From Blastococcus sp. DSM 46786 (lineage in GTDB: Bacteria > Actinomycetota > Actinomycetes > Mycobacteriales > Geodermatophilaceae), in assembly GCF_900109665.1 (NCBI RefSeq), contig NZ_FOAO01000016.1, positions 1-64,000 on the forward strand: 64,000 bases of DNA, read 5' to 3'. The translations under genes were made by a program, and so were the position numbers. This document shows positions 60,961 through 64,000 of the stretch, piece by piece (positions within the stretch are counted from its first letter, which is position 1; the number at the start of each line of letters is the position of its first letter). The notes below the pieces were generated by a model. The model was not told the DNA's origin. It was given only the letters and a program-made list of their open reading frames with translations, and made no database searches.

Positions 60961-63530
60961 TCGGGCCGCGGGACCTCCCGGGCCGGCTCCGGTGGACGGC
61001 GCTGCTCGGCCTGCTCGGTCTGGTGCTCGCCGTGCCCTTCAGCGCGCCCGGCGGCACCGGCATGCAGTGGGACGAGCTCGTGCTCGGCTCGGTCGCCACC
61101 AGCTGCGCGGTCGTCGTGGTGCGCCGGCTGCGCACTCTGGAGCCGGCCGCGGCCCGCCCCTGGTGGCCGGTGGCCGTCGGCGCCGGCTGCTTCGCCGTCG
61201 CCCAGTTCCTGGCCGGCGCCTTCCCCGGCCCGGCCTTCGACGGGTTCGGCCTCGACGAGGTGCTGCTCGTGGTCGGCGCGGCCACCCCGCTGGTCACCGC
61301 CGGCCTGCTGGCCCGGCGGGTCATCCGCACCCGCTGGAGCGCCCTGGTCGTCGACGGCACCGTCGTGGCCACCGCCGTGCTCGTCGTCACCGAGGTGCTG
61401 CGCGCACCGCTGGTCAACCCGGCGGGCGCCCCCGAGGACCTGCGCACCCTCGTCCTGCTCTACGGCTGCCACGCCGCGCTCATGCTGGGCGCCGGCGGGG
61501 CCGTGTGCACCGTCTCCACCGCCGGTCTCCGCCGCTCGGTGACCACGCTCATGGCCGCCATCGCCGCCCAGTCGGTGGGCGCGGGCGCCGAGGCCATGTC
61601 GATCGTCTCCCCCGGCACGTTCTGGACGGCGGTCTCCGACCTCAGCGTCGCCATCTCCCTGCTCGCCACCGCCCTCGCCGTCGTCCTCGCTCCCGCGGCC
61701 TTCACCGAGCGCAGCGCCCGCGCGGCCGCACCGGTCGTCAGCCCGGTGGGCCTGCTGCTGGTCGTGGCCGCGCTGCTCGCCCTGCCCGCCTCGACCCTGT
61801 ACATGGACCTGCGGGGCGAGGGGCACTCCGTGCTCGCGGACCTCGGCATGGCCGTCGTCTTCGTCCTGATGGCCGGCCGCGTGGTGCTGCGCATCCGCGA
61901 GGACGGCCGCATGACCGAGGACCTGGTGCGCAACGAGGAGGACTTCCGCGAGCTCATCGAGGCAAGCTCCGACGGCATCGCGATCATGGACGCCGGGTTC
62001 CGGCTGCTGTTCACCTCCCCGGCGGCCCGCAGCCTGCTGGGGGTCCGCGCCGACGACGCCGAGGTGTCGCTGCTGGAGCTCGTCGCGCCCGAGGACCGCG
62101 AGCTGCTGCGCCTGGCGACCCTGGACCACCCCGCGGGCGAGGGCCCGCCGCTGCAGTTCCGCGTGCCCCTCGACGGCGGGCTCCGCCGCGAGCTGGAGGT
62201 CACCTCCTCCGAGCGGCCGGGGGGCAGCCGGCGGGTGCTCTACCTGCGCGACGTCACCACCCGCCGCCGCCGCGAGCGCGAGCTCGAGCGCATGGCCTAC
62301 ACCGACCACCTCACCGGGCTGGCCAACCGCGCGATGCTCTTCCAGGAGCTCGCCGCGCCGGCTCCCGAGGAGCGCTGCCTGCTGATCGTCGACCTGGACG
62401 GGTTCAAGGCGGTCAACGACGTCGCGGGCCACGAGGCCGGCGACCAGCTCCTGGTCGACGTCGCGCGTCGGCTGCACACCGTCGTGCGCGAGGACGACCT
62501 CGTCGCCCGGCTCGGCGGCGACGAGTTCGCCGTGCTGGTCAGCGGCACGCTCCCCGACGGCGAGGACGTCGCCCAGCGGGTCGTCGACGTCATGGCCATG
62601 CCGTTCCGCTCGGGCGGGCACACCTTCGCCACCGGGGCCAGCGTCGGCGTCGCGCCGCTCACCGCGGCGGGCGGGCAGAGCGCCTTCCGCGAGGCCGACG
62701 CCGCGCTGCGGTCGGCGAAGCGGGCCGGCAAGGGTTGCGTGCGGCTCGCCGGTGAGGACCTGCGGGAGGGCGTGGAGCAGGGGCCCGACTTCGACGACGT
62801 GGTCGCCGAGGGTGTGTTCACCGTGCGCCTGGACGCCGCGTGCGGGCCCGGGCGGCGCATCGAGATGGTGCACGCCGTCCCGACCTGGTCCCACCCGGAG
62901 CACGAGGACGTCCGCGGGCTGGAGCTGTGGGGCTTCGCCGACCGCCAGGGCCGCGCCGGCGAGCTGCAGACCTGGCTGCTGCACGAGGCCTGCCACGTCG
63001 CCGCCGGGCTGCCCGACGAGGAGGTCGCGGTCGCGGTCAGCCTGCCCGCGGGCCTGGTGACCGTCGACGGGCTGGCGACGACGGTCGCGGGGGCGCTGGC
63101 GGCCTCGGGGCTGCCGGCCACGCGGCTGGTCCTCTCCTTCACCGAGGAGACCCTGCTCATCTCGTCGGCCGGCCTGGTGCCCGAGCTGGAGGCGGTGCGC
63201 CGCACCGGCGTCCGGCTCTGCCTCGACAACTACGGCATGGGGCACAGCATCTTCGCCCTGCTCGCCCGCGTCGCCCTGGACCTCGTCCGGGTCGACCTCA
63301 CCGCGCTCGCCGCCCGCGACGACACGACCCGCGCGCTCCAGGTGCTCGCCGCCATCGCCCGCACGAGCGGCGGTTTCGGCCTCACCTCGATCGCCGGCGG
63401 CATCAGCACCCCCGAGCTGTGCGACGCCGCGTTCGCCGTCGGCGTCCACCTGGTGCACGGCCGCGCGCTGCCCCACGACCTGTCGCCCGACGACCTCGCC
63501 CGCCGGGTCGCCGTCGTCCCCAGCGCCTGA
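60957..63530 (+). CDS. Membrane PAS-GGDEF-EAL protein with intact GGDEF, degenerate EAL
   Basis: 857 residues from GTG 60957 (GTGA overlap with the previous gene). About nine membrane helices to residue ~310 precede a PAS domain (LIEASSDGIAIMDAGFRLLF). The GGDEF domain is intact (DLDGFKAVNDVAGHEAGDQL, RLGGDEFAVL) with a proper RxxD inhibitory site (REDD) five residues before. The EAL domain has lost its motif (HAVPTWSHPEHE) and carries LDNYGMGHS in place of DDFGTG, so it should not hydrolyse c-di-GMP. It is a predicted diguanylate cyclase paired with the phosphodiesterase upstream. Confidence 0.9.
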   Translation: MIGPRDLPGRLRWTALLGLLGLVLAVPFSAPGGTGMQWDELVLGSVATSCAVVVVRRLRTLEPAAARPWWPVAVGAGCFAVAQFLAGAFPGPAFDGFGLDEVLLVVGAATPLVTAGLLARRVIRTRWSALVVDGTVVATAVLVVTEVLRAPLVNPAGAPEDLRTLVLLYGCHAALMLGAGGAVCTVSTAGLRRSVTTLMAAIAAQSVGAGAEAMSIVSPGTFWTAVSDLSVAISLLATALAVVLAPAAFTERSARAAAPVVSPVGLLLVVAALLALPASTLYMDLRGEGHSVLADLGMAVVFVLMAGRVVLRIREDGRMTEDLVRNEEDFRELIEASSDGIAIMDAGFRLLFTSPAARSLLGVRADDAEVSLLELVAPEDRELLRLATLDHPAGEGPPLQFRVPLDGGLRRELEVTSSERPGGSRRVLYLRDVTTRRRRERELERMAYTDHLTGLANRAMLFQELAAPAPEERCLLIVDLDGFKAVNDVAGHEAGDQLLVDVARRLHTVVREDDLVARLGGDEFAVLVSGTLPDGEDVAQRVVDVMAMPFRSGGHTFATGASVGVAPLTAAGGQSAFREADAALRSAKRAGKGCVRLAGEDLREGVEQGPDFDDVVAEGVFTVRLDAACGPGRRIEMVHAVPTWSHPEHEDVRGLELWGFADRQGRAGELQTWLLHEACHVAAGLPDEEVAVAVSLPAGLVTVDGLATTVAGALAASGLPATRLVLSFTEETLLISSAGLVPELEAVRRTGVRLCLDNYGMGHSIFALLARVALDLVRVDLTALAARDDTTRALQVLAAIARTSGGFGLTSIAGGISTPELCDAAFAVGVHLVHGRALPHDLSPDDLARRVAVVPSA

Positions 63531-63659
63531 ACGCTCCGGCGCCCCGGGCCCGACCGCTCCGGCATCCCGGCCGGACCGCGGGGAACGTTCCCGTGACGGG
63601 CCGGTGAACACCACCACCCCCGCCTGGTGCCGGCTCACGACCTGCCCGACAGTGGTCGC

Positions 63660-64000
63660 GTGAGACCCGACGCCCGCGCCTGGTTCGCCGACCGCACGTC
63701 GAGCGCGCGATCCCTCGACGAGATCGACGTGGCGGCGCTGCTGCACGCCAAGCGCCGGGGCGGCCACCGGGTCAGCGTCGTCCTCCCCGCCCGCAACGAG
63801 GAGGCGACCGTGGGCCGGCTGGTCGCCGACCTGCACGCGCACTGGGTGCGCGGCGTGCCGCTGATCGACGAGCTCGTCGTCGTCGACTCCGACAGCACCG
63901 ACGCCACCGCCGCCGTCGCGCGGGCCGCCGGGGCCGAGGTCGTGGCCACCACCGAGGTGCTGCCCGCCGCGGGCACCCGCCGCGGCAAGGGCGAGGCCCT
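63660..64000 (+). CDS. GT2 glycosyltransferase, glucosyl-3-phosphoglycerate synthase-like, partial
   Basis: The frame from GTG 63660 runs off the right edge (113 codons seen). It begins WFADRTSSARSLDEIDVAAL then KRRGGHRVSVVLPARNEEAT, with LIDELVVVDSDSTDATAAVA and a GKGEAL near the end. This is the N-terminus of GpgS-type enzymes, which make glucosyl-3-phosphoglycerate, the precursor of glucosylglycerate and methylglucose lipopolysaccharides. There is no clear ribosome site. The start fits the family N-terminus. Confidence 0.82.
   Translation, partial: MRPDARAWFADRTSSARSLDEIDVAALLHAKRRGGHRVSVVLPARNEEATVGRLVADLHAHWVRGVPLIDELVVVDSDSTDATAAVARAAGAEVVATTEVLPAAGTRRGKGEA

Noticed and set aside
60852-63842. 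Minus-strand frame of about 1,000 codons opposite the second c-di-GMP gene
   Set aside because: Shadow of a clearly recognised plus-strand gene. No domain-like sequence.

Overview
The window is very GC-rich actinobacterial DNA. GTG starts are common, 4-bp GTGA/ATGA gene overlaps are frequent, and several genes have a TANNNT box exactly 7 nt before the start codon (leaderless transcripts). The gene content, and above all a formate dehydrogenase with an in-frame UAG at its selenocysteine position, point to Geodermatophilaceae such as Geodermatophilus or Blastococcus. That placement is an inference from sequence features, not from a search.

Layout. 1-2.1 kb: the start of a membrane-anchored Thr/Pro-repeat protein leaving the left edge, a microprotein and a polytopic membrane protein. 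2.1-42.3 kb: a large exopolysaccharide (EPS) region. It holds dTDP-rhamnose genes (rfbB, rfbD), UDP-glucose dehydrogenase, GalE, GDP-fucose genes (gmd, fcl), three paralogous initiating sugar-phosphate transferases, two Wzc-like tyrosine autokinases, a low-molecular-weight tyrosine phosphatase, two Wzx-like flippases, two Wzy-like polymerases, many GT4/GT2 glycosyltransferases, an Alg14-Alg13 fusion, acetyl-, acyl- and pyruvyl-transferases, an LCP attachment enzyme, a beta-helix protein and a polysaccharide-lyase lipoprotein. The pieces suggest at least two Wzx/Wzy-dependent surface polymers. The stretch 36-42.3 kb is clearly lower in GC than its surroundings and looks acquired. A MazEF-like toxin-antitoxin pair sits inside the EPS region.

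42.3-51.1 kb: a 545-bp gene-free gap, a CxxC-rich protein, a membrane protein with an HTH-like N-terminus, a GGDEF-EAL protein, an AdoMet-decarboxylase-like gene abutting a LuxI/GNAT-like gene, and an O-acyltransferase with an SGNH domain. 51.3-57.5 kb: a VapBC pair, then formate dehydrogenase genes in the order alpha, beta (4Fe-4S) and NrfD-type membrane subunit on the minus strand. The alpha gene has TAG where selenocysteine belongs, and a hairpin with a GGTCT apical loop follows at the canonical distance. 57.6-64 kb: small membrane and SGNH proteins, then two overlapping c-di-GMP genes with opposite degeneracies (one with a broken GGDEF and intact EAL, the next with an intact GGDEF and broken EAL), and the start of a GT2/GpgS-like gene at the right edge.

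No tRNA, rRNA, CRISPR array or insertion sequence was recognised.
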